Assembly: GCF_012027395.1 (NCBI RefSeq)
Contig: NZ_SNUJ01000002.1
Span: 496,001-560,000 of the forward strand
DNA from: Thermococcus sp. LS1
GTDB lineage: Archaea; Methanobacteriota_B; Thermococci; Thermococcales; Thermococcaceae
DNA length: 64,000 nt
Reading direction: 5' to 3'
The notes beneath the pieces were generated by a model, which was given only the letters and a program-made list of their open reading frames with translations, ran no database searches and had not been told where the DNA came from. Shown piece by piece: positions 37,356 to 45,200 of this stretch (position 1 is its first letter; every line of letters begins with the position of its first letter). A program made the translations under genes and the position numbers.

Positions 37356-38540
37356 ATGATGTGGAAAAAAGCAATTGCACTGCTCTTTGGTTTGATGCTT
37401 ATAACAACTACCCTATCCTTTGGAAAGGTTTCAGCAGAGGAAACTTCAGTAACTGTCATTCTTGTTAGTGACAACGAGGCAGACTGTGCACTGGCCGAGT
37501 ACCTGGCAAACGTAACCGGTGCAATCATTGTGACGACTACGTGGGGTGTTTATGACCCGAACGTCGCCGCCGAAATAATGAGCTACGCTCCGGACGAGGT
37601 CATAATAATAGGTGGCCCCGAGGCAGTGGTCGAGCAGTACGTCAATGATCTCCAGGAGCTGGGTATTACAGTGGAGCGCTGGGGCGGTCAGAACAGGTAC
37701 GAGACCAACCTCATGGTCATGACCCAGGCCCAGGTCAAGTTCAAGCTCAAGTTCAAGGATAAGCTCATCATGGTTCCGGGCAACGACACGGCCGGAATAA
37801 AGGCCGCCCTCAGGATAGCGGTCAGAGAAAGGGCGATGATTGCATTCGTCAATGGAACAACCAACGTGACCAGGCTGATGCTGAAGCTTCAGGTCAGAAC
37901 CGGCAACGTGACCATCGTCCAGACTCCCCTTATGAACAGAACCATGCTCAGGATAAGGGAGCAGCTCAGAAACCAGTCCAGGGAGTGCAACTGCACCAGT
38001 GTTCATGTCAACATAACTGCCGAGATAGCTCTCGAAGCGATAAACGCGAGCGAGGAGAGGATCAACACCGCCAAAGCCCTCCTTGAGAACGCAACCCTCA
38101 CTCCAATGCAGGAGAGGCTGGTAGAGAGAATGCTGACGCTTGCAGAGAAAGAGCTGTCAGAAGCCAAAGAAGCCTACAGCGAAGGTAAATACGGAAAGGC
38201 CTACGGGATGGCGATAGCGGCGAAGGCCCACGCGGAGTTCGTGATAAGAATAGCCTCTAGCGAGTGGAGCATGAGGATGAGGTTCAACCCCATGATGAGG
38301 GCCAATGTAACACTCCACCGCCTGGAAGCCCAGATAAAAGTCCTGGAAAGGGCAGGAATCGATGTCTCGGAATTGGAGGCTCTGGTTGAGCAGCTCAAGG
38401 TCGCCATCCAGAACAACGACGTGGAGACGGCCAACGTCCTCTTGATGAGGCTGGAAAGCACCCTTAGGGAACTCTTCATGGACGGCAAGTCCCACTTAAA
38501 GGCCCACGCCATGCTCCCTGCCCATAGAGGGGCCCCATGA
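37356..38540 (+). CDS. Secreted protein with cell-wall-binding repeat 2-like domain
   Basis: 394 residues. Signal peptide AIALLFGLMLITTTLSFGKVSA ends near residue 27. Residues about 30-115 resemble the CWB2 fold (VILVSDNEADCALAEYLANVTGA, EVIIIGGPEAVVEQYVNDL, VERWGGQNRYETN). The C-terminal 170 residues are a charged helical region rich in Glu/Lys/Arg with TPR-like periodicity (TPMQERLVERMLTLAEKELSEAKEAYSEGKYGKAYGMA). Ribosome site GAGGTGATGTGAC. It is likely exported to or attached at the S-layer; exact role unknown. A TATA-centred palindrome precedes it. Confidence 0.78.
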   Translation: MMWKKAIALLFGLMLITTTLSFGKVSAEETSVTVILVSDNEADCALAEYLANVTGAIIVTTTWGVYDPNVAAEIMSYAPDEVIIIGGPEAVVEQYVNDLQELGITVERWGGQNRYETNLMVMTQAQVKFKLKFKDKLIMVPGNDTAGIKAALRIAVRERAMIAFVNGTTNVTRLMLKLQVRTGNVTIVQTPLMNRTMLRIREQLRNQSRECNCTSVHVNITAEIALEAINASEERINTAKALLENATLTPMQERLVERMLTLAEKELSEAKEAYSEGKYGKAYGMAIAAKAHAEFVIRIASSEWSMRMRFNPMMRANVTLHRLEAQIKVLERAGIDVSELEALVEQLKVAIQNNDVETANVLLMRLESTLRELFMDGKSHLKAHAMLPAHRGAP

Positions 38541-38551
38541 TGTTTAATTTT

Positions 38552-38569
38552 AGTTTTTGATCCTTTTTT
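38552..38569 (+). terminator. T-rich terminator after the CWB2-like gene
   Basis: Runs of T at 38554-38558 and 38564-38569, a few bases after the stop at 38540, are typical of Thermococcales intrinsic terminators, which need no hairpin. The convergent permease gene ends at 38599. Confidence 0.45.
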
Positions 38570-38598
38570 ACTTACTGTCATCAGGCAACCAAATTCTG

Positions 38599-39642
38599 TT
38601 ATCCAATAACCAGATACAGGATAATCCCCAGCAGGAACAATGAAAAGCAGTATAGATGGAACCGTATCAGATACTTCTTCTCTTTATTCTTGTGGGATGA
38701 GTATATGCGATAGGAAATTAGGTTTGCAAGTGAAGCGATAAGCGTTCCGAATCCACCGACATTCACTCCCCAGAGGAGGGCCTTCCAATCGGACGTGAAG
38801 TCAGCAATGAGCAGTGCTGAGGGAACGTTGCTCATTATCTGACTGAGGAATGCGGCAGTGAAGAATGTTTCGTGAGAGGACTCCAGCTCAAATCTCAGAA
38901 GGTGGGAGACGTTGTCTGTGAAGCCGAAGAACGCCAGAAAAGTGCCGAGAAGGAAGTAATCTACCCTGAGGCTCATCCTATCGAAAAGGAGGACGTAGCC
39001 CAAAACTATAACGCCGATCCACAGGGGGACAATCTTCAAGACTGCAGCTATGAACAGGAGAAACATCCCCACGTATATCCATCCCTCCCGAGATGGCTTC
39101 CCAGAGAACTCAACCTCTGGAGTGGCCCTCACCTTGAAACTCAGGAGAAGTATAACAAGAGAGGTCACCAAGACGAAGGGGAGTATAGTGTAGACGAAAT
39201 CTGCGGGTGAAACGTTGTAGTGGTAGTAGATAAAGAGGTTCTGGGGGTTGCCAAAGGGCGTCAAAGCTGAGACGGCGTTGGCCATTAGCGTCTCCAAAAT
39301 AACAACTAGGGCGGCGTCTTCGAAGTCTATGGCAAGAGTGAGGGGAACCATCGTTATTAGAGCGACATCGTTGGTGACAAAAATCGAGAGAATCCCGGTT
39401 ATTGCAACGAGCTTAACCGCTCCCAAGTTCCCCTGAAAGTTGGCCGCCAAGAACCTGAGGACGTTCTCGCGCTGTAGGCCGTTGACAATGACTAAGAACA
39501 CGAATAGTGTGAAGACAACCTGAAAGTCGTCGGTGGAGTAGTGGGGGATTCTCTGTGTCACAAGGGAAGTCAGGACTAGGCCAGAGACCGAGAGAGAAAA
39601 CAACCACTCCTCAATGAGTATTTTCTTCAGCTTGAGCCGCAT
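38599..39642 (-). CDS. ArsB/SLC13-like anion permease
   Basis: 347-residue polytopic membrane protein with about ten helices. FVTNDVALITMVPLTLAI and NAVSALTPFGNPQNLFIYYHY match the two conserved loops of the ArsB/NhaD/citrate (SLC13) group, repeated in the second half as FFGFTDNVS and SQIMSNVPSALLI...GVNVGGFGTLIASLANLI. A substrate such as arsenite, sulfate or a dicarboxylate cannot be chosen. TTG 39657 is possible, but a TATA-like AGTTAAAAACG (about 39665-39675) makes ATG 39642 nearly leaderless. It is divergent from the DUF2202 gene, with operator copy 2 in the shared gap. Confidence 0.85.
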   Translation of the reverse strand: MRLKLKKILIEEWLFSLSVSGLVLTSLVTQRIPHYSTDDFQVVFTLFVFLVIVNGLQRENVLRFLAANFQGNLGAVKLVAITGILSIFVTNDVALITMVPLTLAIDFEDAALVVILETLMANAVSALTPFGNPQNLFIYYHYNVSPADFVYTILPFVLVTSLVILLLSFKVRATPEVEFSGKPSREGWIYVGMFLLFIAAVLKIVPLWIGVIVLGYVLLFDRMSLRVDYFLLGTFLAFFGFTDNVSHLLRFELESSHETFFTAAFLSQIMSNVPSALLIADFTSDWKALLWGVNVGGFGTLIASLANLISYRIYSSHKNKEKKYLIRFHLYCFSLFLLGIILYLVIG

Positions 39643-39706
39643 GATGTATGGGCCCAAGGCTACGTTTTTAACTGTATCTATACCGAAAACTTTATAAAGT
39701 CTCCGA

Positions 39707-39732
39707 CATATGTAATATTAGACTTACACATG
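39707..39732. promoter_or_regulatory. Palindromic operator copy 2 (CATATGTAA-N8-TTACACATG)
   Basis: Arms 39707-39715 and 39724-39732 differ from perfect symmetry at one base. The site follows the TATA box ACTTTATAAAG (about 39689-39699) as in copy 1 and ends at the GGAGG ribosome site of the DUF2202 gene. The preceding TACCGAAA is also shared with copy 1. It probably controls the DUF2202 operon. Confidence 0.72.
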
Positions 39733-39747
39733 GAGGAGGCTGAGAAC

Positions 39748-40578
39748 ATGAGAAATATGAAGTTGTTTGGAGTTGGGCTCCTCGCCCTGTTGCTTGGAAT
39801 GACCTTTGGAGCGGTCGCGGCAATGCCGAGCTGGGCCGGTCCGAGGATGCCGGTCCAGGAGACCGCGCCCCTCGTGGATAGCACACTCACCACTTACTAC
39901 GCTGATCTGAGCCAGGAGGAAATAGACGGCCTACTCTGGATGAGAGAAGAGGAAAAGCTCGCCAGGGATGTCTACCTGACGTTCTATGAGATGTATGGAC
40001 TGCCAATATTCTACAACATAGCCCAGAGCGAGCAGACGCACACTGACACCGTGCTTGCCCTGATAGAGAAGTACAACCTTACCGACCCGGCCACCGACGA
40101 GATAGGCGTCTTCACGAACCCGGAGCTTCAGGCCCTCTACGACCAGCTCGTCGAGATGGGCAGCCAGAGCCTCGTCGACGCCCTCAAGGTCGGGGCATTG
40201 ATAGAGGAGACTGACATAGCTGACTTGGAGGAGTGGACTGAGAAGACCGACAACGCAGACATAATCCAGGTCTACGAGAGCCTCAAGGCAGGTAGCGAGA
40301 ACCACCTCAGGGGCTTTGTGAGCGTGCTCGCGAACTACGGGGTAACATACGAGCCGCAGGTGGTCAGCGAGGACTACTACCAGGAGGTCATCAGCTCGGC
40401 AAACAGCCACGGCTTCGGCAACCCGATGGGCGACGTTGTCAGGGGCCACGGAATGTGGGAAAGCGCCGCGCAGGAGCCGACTCAGGATACTGGAATAATT
40501 GACGGCATCATCAACACCTTCAGGAACACTTGGAACTGGATGAGGGGCTTTGCCCACAGGATGGGCTTCGCCATCTGA
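39748..40578 (+). CDS. Secreted DUF2202 ferritin-like protein
   Basis: 276 residues. N-terminal signal peptide (KLFGVGLLALLLGMTFGAVAA). The DUF2202 domain (about 55-200) has REEEKLARDVYLTFYEMYG, QSEQTHTDTVLALIEKY, EETDIADLEEW and SENHLRGFVSVL, giving the Glu and His ligands of a four-helix ferritin-like di-iron or similar metal site. The tail (about 200-276) is Gly/Trp-rich. Ribosome site GGAGG precedes ATG 39748; the ATG at 39730 lies inside the operator and is rejected. Likely an extracellular metal-binding or redox protein. Confidence 0.85.
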   Translation: MRNMKLFGVGLLALLLGMTFGAVAAMPSWAGPRMPVQETAPLVDSTLTTYYADLSQEEIDGLLWMREEEKLARDVYLTFYEMYGLPIFYNIAQSEQTHTDTVLALIEKYNLTDPATDEIGVFTNPELQALYDQLVEMGSQSLVDALKVGALIEETDIADLEEWTEKTDNADIIQVYESLKAGSENHLRGFVSVLANYGVTYEPQVVSEDYYQEVISSANSHGFGNPMGDVVRGHGMWESAAQEPTQDTGIIDGIINTFRNTWNWMRGFAHRMGFAI

Positions 40579-40619
40579 AGCTTTCCTTCTTTATTCTATA
40601 ATCGAATGGAGGTTTAGAT

Positions 40620-40922
40620 ATGGAGGCCAAGGTCTGGCACTTCGTTGAGTTCGGGGAGTTCCCGGTTGAGGAGATAGATGTGGAGGAAGTTAAGGACGAC
40701 GCTCTAAAGCTGCTCAGGCGCGTGAGGGTCGAGATGTACGAGACCTCAAGGGGAACTGTGATGAAACTGCTCGATGAGTACGGAAACTACATCGGAAAGG
40801 TCGTAGGTGAGTGCCCCATTGAAAAGCTCACCATTGGAAGCGCCTACCAGACCCCGTTTGGGGTCAAAGTAACGCTCGACTGCGGAGAAACCGTCGTGGG
40901 ATGGCTTTATCTGGAGGGATGA
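40620..40922 (+). CDS. Small soluble protein, unknown
   Basis: 100 residues, acidic, mixed alpha/beta, with two cysteines (GECPIEK, TLDCGET). No family recognised. GGAGGTTTAGAT precedes the ATG, and a TATA-like TTATTCTATAATCG (about 40588-40603) may give a second promoter. Follows the DUF2202 gene by 41 bases and the next gene starts three bases after its stop, so it belongs to the same operon. Confidence 0.72.
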   Translation: MEAKVWHFVEFGEFPVEEIDVEEVKDDALKLLRRVRVEMYETSRGTVMKLLDEYGNYIGKVVGECPIEKLTIGSAYQTPFGVKVTLDCGETVVGWLYLEG

Positions 40923-40924
40923 AA

Positions 40925-41110
40925 ATGCCGAGGGGATTTGGAGGACCAATAATGAGGGGCCCAATGTTCGGAAGGAGGAGGTGGGGCTTCGGCTGGATGT
41001 GGTGGGGCTTTGGAATATTTGCAATCTTTTTCATATTTGCGCGCTTAGCGTTCCTGCTCCTGCCCCTCCTCCTGCTGGGGGCGTTGCTTTACGCCCTCCT
41101 GAAGCGCTGA
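40925..41110 (+). CDS. 61-residue Gly/Trp/Met-rich membrane protein
   Basis: Starts at ATG 40925 behind GGAGGGATGAAA. The N-terminal 25 residues are rich in Gly, Arg, Met and Trp (FGGPIMRGPMFGRRRWGFGWMW). A hydrophobic segment (GIFAIFFIFARLAFLLLPLLLLGALLYALL) forms one long or two short membrane helices. Similar short SHOCT-less proteins occur near copper or envelope-stress genes in bacteria, but no family can be claimed. Third gene of the DUF2202 operon. Confidence 0.65.
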   Translation: MPRGFGGPIMRGPMFGRRRWGFGWMWWGFGIFAIFFIFARLAFLLLPLLLLGALLYALLKR

Positions 41111-41140
41111 TTTCGAAAGCTTTTTATTTTTCCCCTCCAA

Positions 41141-41166
41141 CTTATGTAAGAACTTCCTGCCCTATG
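41141..41166. promoter_or_regulatory. Palindromic operator copy 3, imperfect, at the regulator gene
   Basis: CTTATGTAA (41141-41149), an 8-base spacer, then TGCCCTATG (41158-41166). The left arm matches the consensus at 8 of 9 bases and the right arm at 6 of 9, with identical spacing. A TATA-like GCTTTTTATTTTT (about 41119-41131) precedes it as in the other copies. Its place before the ArsR-like gene suggests weaker autoregulation. Confidence 0.55.
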
Positions 41167-41186
41167 GAAGGCCAAGCGTGGTGAAA

Positions 41187-41483
41187 ATGGTTGAGAGCAT
41201 TCAAGAGCTGGCAGTGATCGCGGAGGCATTGAGCTCTCCAATCAGAGTTAGGATACTCAAGATGCTCTGCGAAAAGGAGTGGTACGTCTACGAGCTCGCA
41301 AAGACCCTGGGCATTTCTCGCCAGCTGCTTTACCTCCATTTGAAAAAGCTGGAAAAGGCAAACCTCGTCGAGAGCGAGCTTCGCCTCGAGCCGAATGATC
41401 CAAGGGCGAAGAAGTATTACCGGGCAAAGCCCTTCAAGCTCGTCATCGATAACGAGATTGTGAAAAACCTGAAGGAGGTGTGA
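41187..41483 (+). CDS. ArsR-like winged-helix transcription regulator
   Basis: 98-residue regulator. Helix-turn-helix: AEALSSPIRVRILKMLCEKEWYVYELAKTLGISRQLLYLHLKKLEKANLVESE, then a wing (PNDPRAKKYYRA). Only one Cys (Cys27 or nearby in KMLCEKE), so no classic ArsR metal pair is visible. In-frame GTG codons upstream are part of the GGTGA site; ATG 41187 is chosen. Its own promoter carries operator copy 3, so it is the prime candidate for binding all three palindromes. Co-transcribed with the small coiled-coil protein. Confidence 0.87.
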   Translation: MVESIQELAVIAEALSSPIRVRILKMLCEKEWYVYELAKTLGISRQLLYLHLKKLEKANLVESELRLEPNDPRAKKYYRAKPFKLVIDNEIVKNLKEV

Positions 41484-41485
41484 TG

Positions 41486-41683
41486 ATGCCGTACACTTCG
41501 ACCCCGAGCGGGTGGATATCCATAATCCTCGGGCTGATCCTGATAGCCATAATGGTCTTCGCCTTCTACCAGATGAACAAGACGCTGGGTGAGCTGAAGC
41601 TCGAGCTGGCAAACCTGCGGAACACTCTGGAGGAGACCAAGAGACACACTGAGGAAGTCAAGAAGAAGCTCGAGGAAGTCTGA
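41486..41683 (+). CDS. Small one-helix membrane protein with coiled-coil tail (copy B)
   Basis: 65 residues: one membrane helix (WISIILGLILIAIMVFAFYQM) then a heptad-like tail (LGELKLELANLRNTLEETKR to VKKKLEEV). Related in layout to the product of 36870-37094. GGAGGTG at 41474-41480 is five bases before ATG 41486; its message overlaps the end of the regulator gene. Both copies lie in operons with the same operator, suggesting paired or exchangeable parts. Confidence 0.75.
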   Translation: MPYTSTPSGWISIILGLILIAIMVFAFYQMNKTLGELKLELANLRNTLEETKRHTEEVKKKLEEV

Positions 41684-41684
41684 A

Positions 41685-42680
41685 ATGCTGCCGCCAGGCA
41701 AAATTCCCCCAGAAAAACTCAGGGAGATAGTGTTCAACCGCCTGGGAGCCCCAGGCGAGAGAGTTATAATTAAGTCAGACCTCGGGGTAGATGCCACTGC
41801 AATCGATTTCGGTTCTTCCGTTTTGGTTGCCTCCACTGACCCGATAACCGGGGCCGAGGAGAGAATAGGATTTTATGCGGTTCACATCAACGCGAACGAC
41901 GTTGCGACCTTCGGCGCCAAGCCCAAGTGGTTTTTAGTTTCTATCCTCCTTCCCGAAAATGCCGACGATGCCTTGCTCGCCAAGATCATGAACGAGCTCC
42001 ACGAGAGCGCCAGTAAACTCGGCGTCGCAATAGTCGGCGGTCACACGGAGGTCACTCCGGGCCTTCACAGGCCGATAGTGGTCGGCACCATGCTGGGGGA
42101 GGTTTCGAAGGAGAAGCTCGTAACCTCGAACGGGGCTAAGCCAGGCGATGCAATAATCCTCACCAAGTGGGCAGGTTTGGAGGGAACGGCCATAATAGCA
42201 AGCGAGAGGAGTGAGGAGCTCGAAAAAGCTTTCGGAAAGGAGTTCGTGGAAAAAGCACAATCCCTCATTGAGATGATAAGTGTCGTGGAAGACGCCTTAA
42301 CTGCCAACAACGAGGTCGGCGTCAATGCCATGCACGACCCCACTGAGGGCGGCGTGGCGAACGGCCTCCACGAGATGGCCGATGCTGCCGAACTCGGCTT
42401 CCGCGTTTACGCAGAGAAGATCCCGATAAGGAAAGAAACACTAAAAATCTGTGAGTTTTACGACCTCAATCCGCTCGCCCTCATCAGCTCAGGTGCGCTT
42501 ATGATAGCCGCTCCCAAAGAAAAAGCCGATGGTATAATCTCCGCCCTCAAGGGGAAGGGCATAAACGCCTCGGTAATCGGGGAGTTTCTGGAAGACAAAG
42601 ACTCAAGGGTAATGGTTGAGAACGGAAGGGAAAAGCCTCTGGAAAGGCCAGAGAGCGACGAGCTCTGGAAGGTCGTTTAG
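41685..42680 (+). CDS. AIR synthase-related protein, HypE-like
   Basis: 331-residue protein of the PurM/HypE/ThiL/SelD ATP-binding superfamily. DLGVDATAIDFG and NANDVATFGAKPKWFL (metal/ATP), VGGHTEVTPG, DPTEGGVANGLHEMA and SSGALMIAAP are superfamily motifs. The HypE C-terminal Cys (PRIC) is absent, so it is not the hydrogenase maturation enzyme itself. The substrate is unknown. Starts one base after the coiled-coil gene stop, so it may be read through from that operon. Overlaps the convergent nuclease-like gene by four bases. Confidence 0.87.
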   Translation: MLPPGKIPPEKLREIVFNRLGAPGERVIIKSDLGVDATAIDFGSSVLVASTDPITGAEERIGFYAVHINANDVATFGAKPKWFLVSILLPENADDALLAKIMNELHESASKLGVAIVGGHTEVTPGLHRPIVVGTMLGEVSKEKLVTSNGAKPGDAIILTKWAGLEGTAIIASERSEELEKAFGKEFVEKAQSLIEMISVVEDALTANNEVGVNAMHDPTEGGVANGLHEMADAAELGFRVYAEKIPIRKETLKICEFYDLNPLALISSGALMIAAPKEKADGIISALKGKGINASVIGEFLEDKDSRVMVENGREKPLERPESDELWKVV

Positions 42681-43546
42681 AGCTCCACGGAAATTCTGAG
42701 CTTTTCTTCCTCCTCGAGCTTTCTCAGTATCTCGAGAGCAGTTTTTGGGTTCAGGGGCATCGTCCTGAGGTGCTCGTAGGCCTTCCTTATTTCCTCACGC
42801 TGATAGCCATGGGCCCTGCGCTCCATGTAGAGGAGAACCGCAAGCAGGACACCTTTGATGCTCTTCTCCGGCAATGGAAGGAGCTTCCAGCCATTGTCAT
42901 AGACGTAAGCTGCTTTGGGCGTTTCGTCGCCCGTCAGCTCCTCCACCGGAACGGTATTTGATCCCTCTTTTGAGGTCAGGTACTCGATGAGCATCTCCTC
43001 CGGGTAGCCTTCCCTCTTCAGCCCGGTGAAGCTCAACTCCAGCGCCCTGAGAAGAGATGAGAGCCTCTCGATGTCCTCTATGCGGGACTTCGAGAGGATA
43101 GACAGCTTGAGGATGGCCTTCTCGACGGGCTCCTCCTCAATGTTGACGGTGAGCAGAACCCTGTCCCTCAGCCTGGAGCCCTCCTCAAATGCCTTGACCG
43201 CTATCCACATCGCACCGTTGGTGAGAATACCGTAGCGAACACCTGAGTTGAAGCAGTAGCGGGCAAGCTGCCTCAGAGGCTCCTCGCGCTTGAGGATGTT
43301 CACACCAAGGTTCTTAGCCTCGACGTAGGCGAAGACACCCCCGTTCAGAATGAGCGCGTAGTCAGCCCTTCCATCCTCGGTTCTCTCCTCTGGACGAACC
43401 TCCTCGGGGTTGTTCCAGTCCCACCCGAGGGCCTGAAAAATCTCGCCTATTAGGTGCTGCTTCACGGCCTCCTCGTTCTTCACGTAGAGCTCTCTGTGAG
43501 AGCGTATCTTTCTGATGACGTTCAAAACGGCCCTTCTCAGCTCGTC
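42677..43546 (-). CDS. HsdR N-terminal-type (PD-(D/E)XK) nuclease-fold protein
   Basis: 289 residues. The first 150 match the type I restriction HsdR N-terminal fold: VKQHLIGEIFQALGWD, then GRADYALIL...AYVEAKNLG, giving the Asp and Glu-x-Lys of the catalytic core, and LARYCFNSGVRYGILTNGAMW. No helicase or methylase partner is near. The C-terminal part is helical (GYQREEIRKAYEHLRTMPL). GGTGGGTGAT precedes ATG 43546; the open frame further up overlaps the DUF364 gene and is not used. It may nick or bind DNA in a non-restriction role. Confidence 0.83.
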   Translation of the reverse strand, partial: DELRRAVLNVIRKIRSHRELYVKNEEAVKQHLIGEIFQALGWDWNNPEEVRPEERTEDGRADYALILNGGVFAYVEAKNLGVNILKREEPLRQLARYCFNSGVRYGILTNGAMWIAVKAFEEGSRLRDRVLLTVNIEEEPVEKAILKLSILSKSRIEDIERLSSLLRALELSFTGLKREGYPEEMLIEYLTSKEGSNTVPVEELTGDETPKAAYVYDNGWKLLPLPEKSIKGVLLAVLLYMERRAHGYQREEIRKAYEHLRTMPLNPKTALEILRKLEEEEKLRISVEL

Positions 43547-43550
43547 CATA

Positions 43551-44297
43551 TCACCCACCGACCTCGATGATGTACTTCCTGCTTCCAGCCTCAAAACCCC
43601 TAAATGAGCCCAGCTTGAGCTTGGTGAGGGCCCCATCAACGTCGATTACCTTCATTGCCGCCAGGTGAGTAACTCCCGTGTCCTTCAGGAGCTCCGGCAG
43701 GAGCTGGGCCGTAGGACCGGTCAGCACAAAGAGCTCTGCCTTTTTGGCCCTATCGAGCATCATATCGAGGGTACCGTTTAGAATTGCAGAACCGCTCGCT
43801 ATTACGGCATCGACTTCTGGCAGAAGCCAGTACTCAAGGGCATCGCTAAGGGTGTTCCTGTCCCAGAGCTTCGGGTTGCGCTCGAAGACAAGGACATCAA
43901 AGCCCTTCTCCCGAAGGGCCCTTACCACCGGCGGCATGTTGCCGATAACGGCCACCTTTTCAAAGCTCCCATCCAGGAGTTCGACAACGTCCACGTTCGG
44001 GGCCTCAGAGACATCGAGGTAGTACTGAGAAACCGCGTTTATAGCTGCCAGAGCGAGCGTCCTCTCGATGATGTTCAGGCTGTCGGCTTTTTCGATGAAC
44101 GCCTCCAGGGAGGGCTCCTCGATTGAAGTCCTGTACCGACCTACCTCCTCAGACAGGGTCATAGCGACGCCGATAGATTTCCCACGCTCACCCTCTATCA
44201 GAACATAGGTGTATGGCAGTGCGAAGGAGAAGTCGATCAGCCTGAAGTCTTCCCTGATTAGAGTAAGTGCCTTCCGTTTTATCTCCCGCAACAGCAT
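43551..44297 (-). CDS. DUF4213/DUF364 Rossmann-like protein, putative metal chelation
   Basis: 248-residue protein of the DUF364 type: an N-terminal DUF4213 part (SIGVAMTLSEEVGRY) and a Rossmann-like C-terminal part (VAVIGNMPPVVRALREKGFDVLVFERNP, DAVIASGSAILNGTLD, LFVLTGPTAQLLPELL). Such proteins are labelled as putative heavy-metal chelation proteins; chemistry not established. It precedes the HsdR-N-type gene by four bases, so both are likely co-transcribed. Confidence 0.83.
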   Translation of the reverse strand: MLLREIKRKALTLIREDFRLIDFSFALPYTYVLIEGERGKSIGVAMTLSEEVGRYRTSIEEPSLEAFIEKADSLNIIERTLALAAINAVSQYYLDVSEAPNVDVVELLDGSFEKVAVIGNMPPVVRALREKGFDVLVFERNPKLWDRNTLSDALEYWLLPEVDAVIASGSAILNGTLDMMLDRAKKAELFVLTGPTAQLLPELLKDTGVTHLAAMKVIDVDGALTKLKLGSFRGFEAGSRKYIIEVGG

Positions 44298-44364
44298 GGA
44301 GACATTTACGCACGAGACCTAAAAGCTTTTGGGGTTCTTGGGCTAAGCTCCTATGGTGGAAGAT

Positions 44365-45156
44365 ATGTGCCGGATACTCTTTGCGGCTGGCGATGGAAAG
44401 GAAATCATACCTCTAGTTGACGCAATCGTCAAGGCCTCGGAGAACGATCCCTACAAGGAGCGCAGGGGAAGGGGAAGACAGCACAGGGACGGCTGGGGCT
44501 ACGTCCTGCTGAAAGATGGGAGCGTGAGACACTACAGGAGTATAAAGCCAATCTTTGAAGACTTCAAAGCAGTTAAATCCCTGAAGACCGAGCTCGGGGG
44601 ATTCTCCGTGTTGATGATTCACACGAGGGCAGCCAGCCAGGGGGTTAAAAACCTCTTCAACGTCCAGCCCTTTGCCTTCTCTACGAGGAGGGGTTTCAAC
44701 TTCTGGCTGCTTCATAATGGAGACCTCGACAAGGCAAAGATTGTAGAGCTCGCCGAGCTCGATGAGAAAGACCTGAGGAACGCCTCCGACAGCTACACCT
44801 TCGCTACTTACCTCTGCAGAAGGCTTCCAAGCCCGAAGCTCGAAGACCTTCTAGTCCATTACAGGATAATAGAAGAGACCACCAAGAGCGTCTTCAACAC
44901 GATGACACTCTTTCAGAGTTCAGAGGGGGACTTCAGTGCCTTCATAACAGCCAAGATGGTCGATAAACTGCTCCAGAAACCGGAGTACTATGACTACTCA
45001 AAGCTGCTTCTCCTAAGGGAAGAGAACCTCTTTGCGGTCGCTTCTTCCACGCTGGAGCTCTATCACAAGGCCCATTATGAAATCATACCAAACGAGACGG
45101 CCTTCTACGTCAAGATACTCGAAGAGAACGTGGAGGTCGAAACGGTTCACCTGTGA
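44365..45156 (+). CDS. Class II glutamine amidotransferase-like Ntn hydrolase
   Basis: 263 residues. ATG 44365 puts Cys at position 2 (MCRILFA), as required for an Ntn nucleophile freed by Met removal; a GTG or ATG four codons earlier would bury it. HRDGWGYV, IHTRAASQG (Arg of the glutamine site) and LLHNGDL follow GATase class II order. No synthase domain is attached, so it acts as a stand-alone glutaminase or on another amide. GGTGG lies before the start. Confidence 0.87.
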   Translation: MCRILFAAGDGKEIIPLVDAIVKASENDPYKERRGRGRQHRDGWGYVLLKDGSVRHYRSIKPIFEDFKAVKSLKTELGGFSVLMIHTRAASQGVKNLFNVQPFAFSTRRGFNFWLLHNGDLDKAKIVELAELDEKDLRNASDSYTFATYLCRRLPSPKLEDLLVHYRIIEETTKSVFNTMTLFQSSEGDFSAFITAKMVDKLLQKPEYYDYSKLLLLREENLFAVASSTLELYHKAHYEIIPNETAFYVKILEENVEVETVHL

Positions 45157-45200
45157 AAGGTTATATAGGACGTCTCCCCATTTCCTTTTTGGGTGGTGGC

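Noticed and set aside
45153-45200. Upstream start of the CBS protein overlapping the amidotransferase gene
   Set aside because: The TATA box lies within this stretch, so the first codons would not be transcribed from it; ATG 45201 has the ribosome site.
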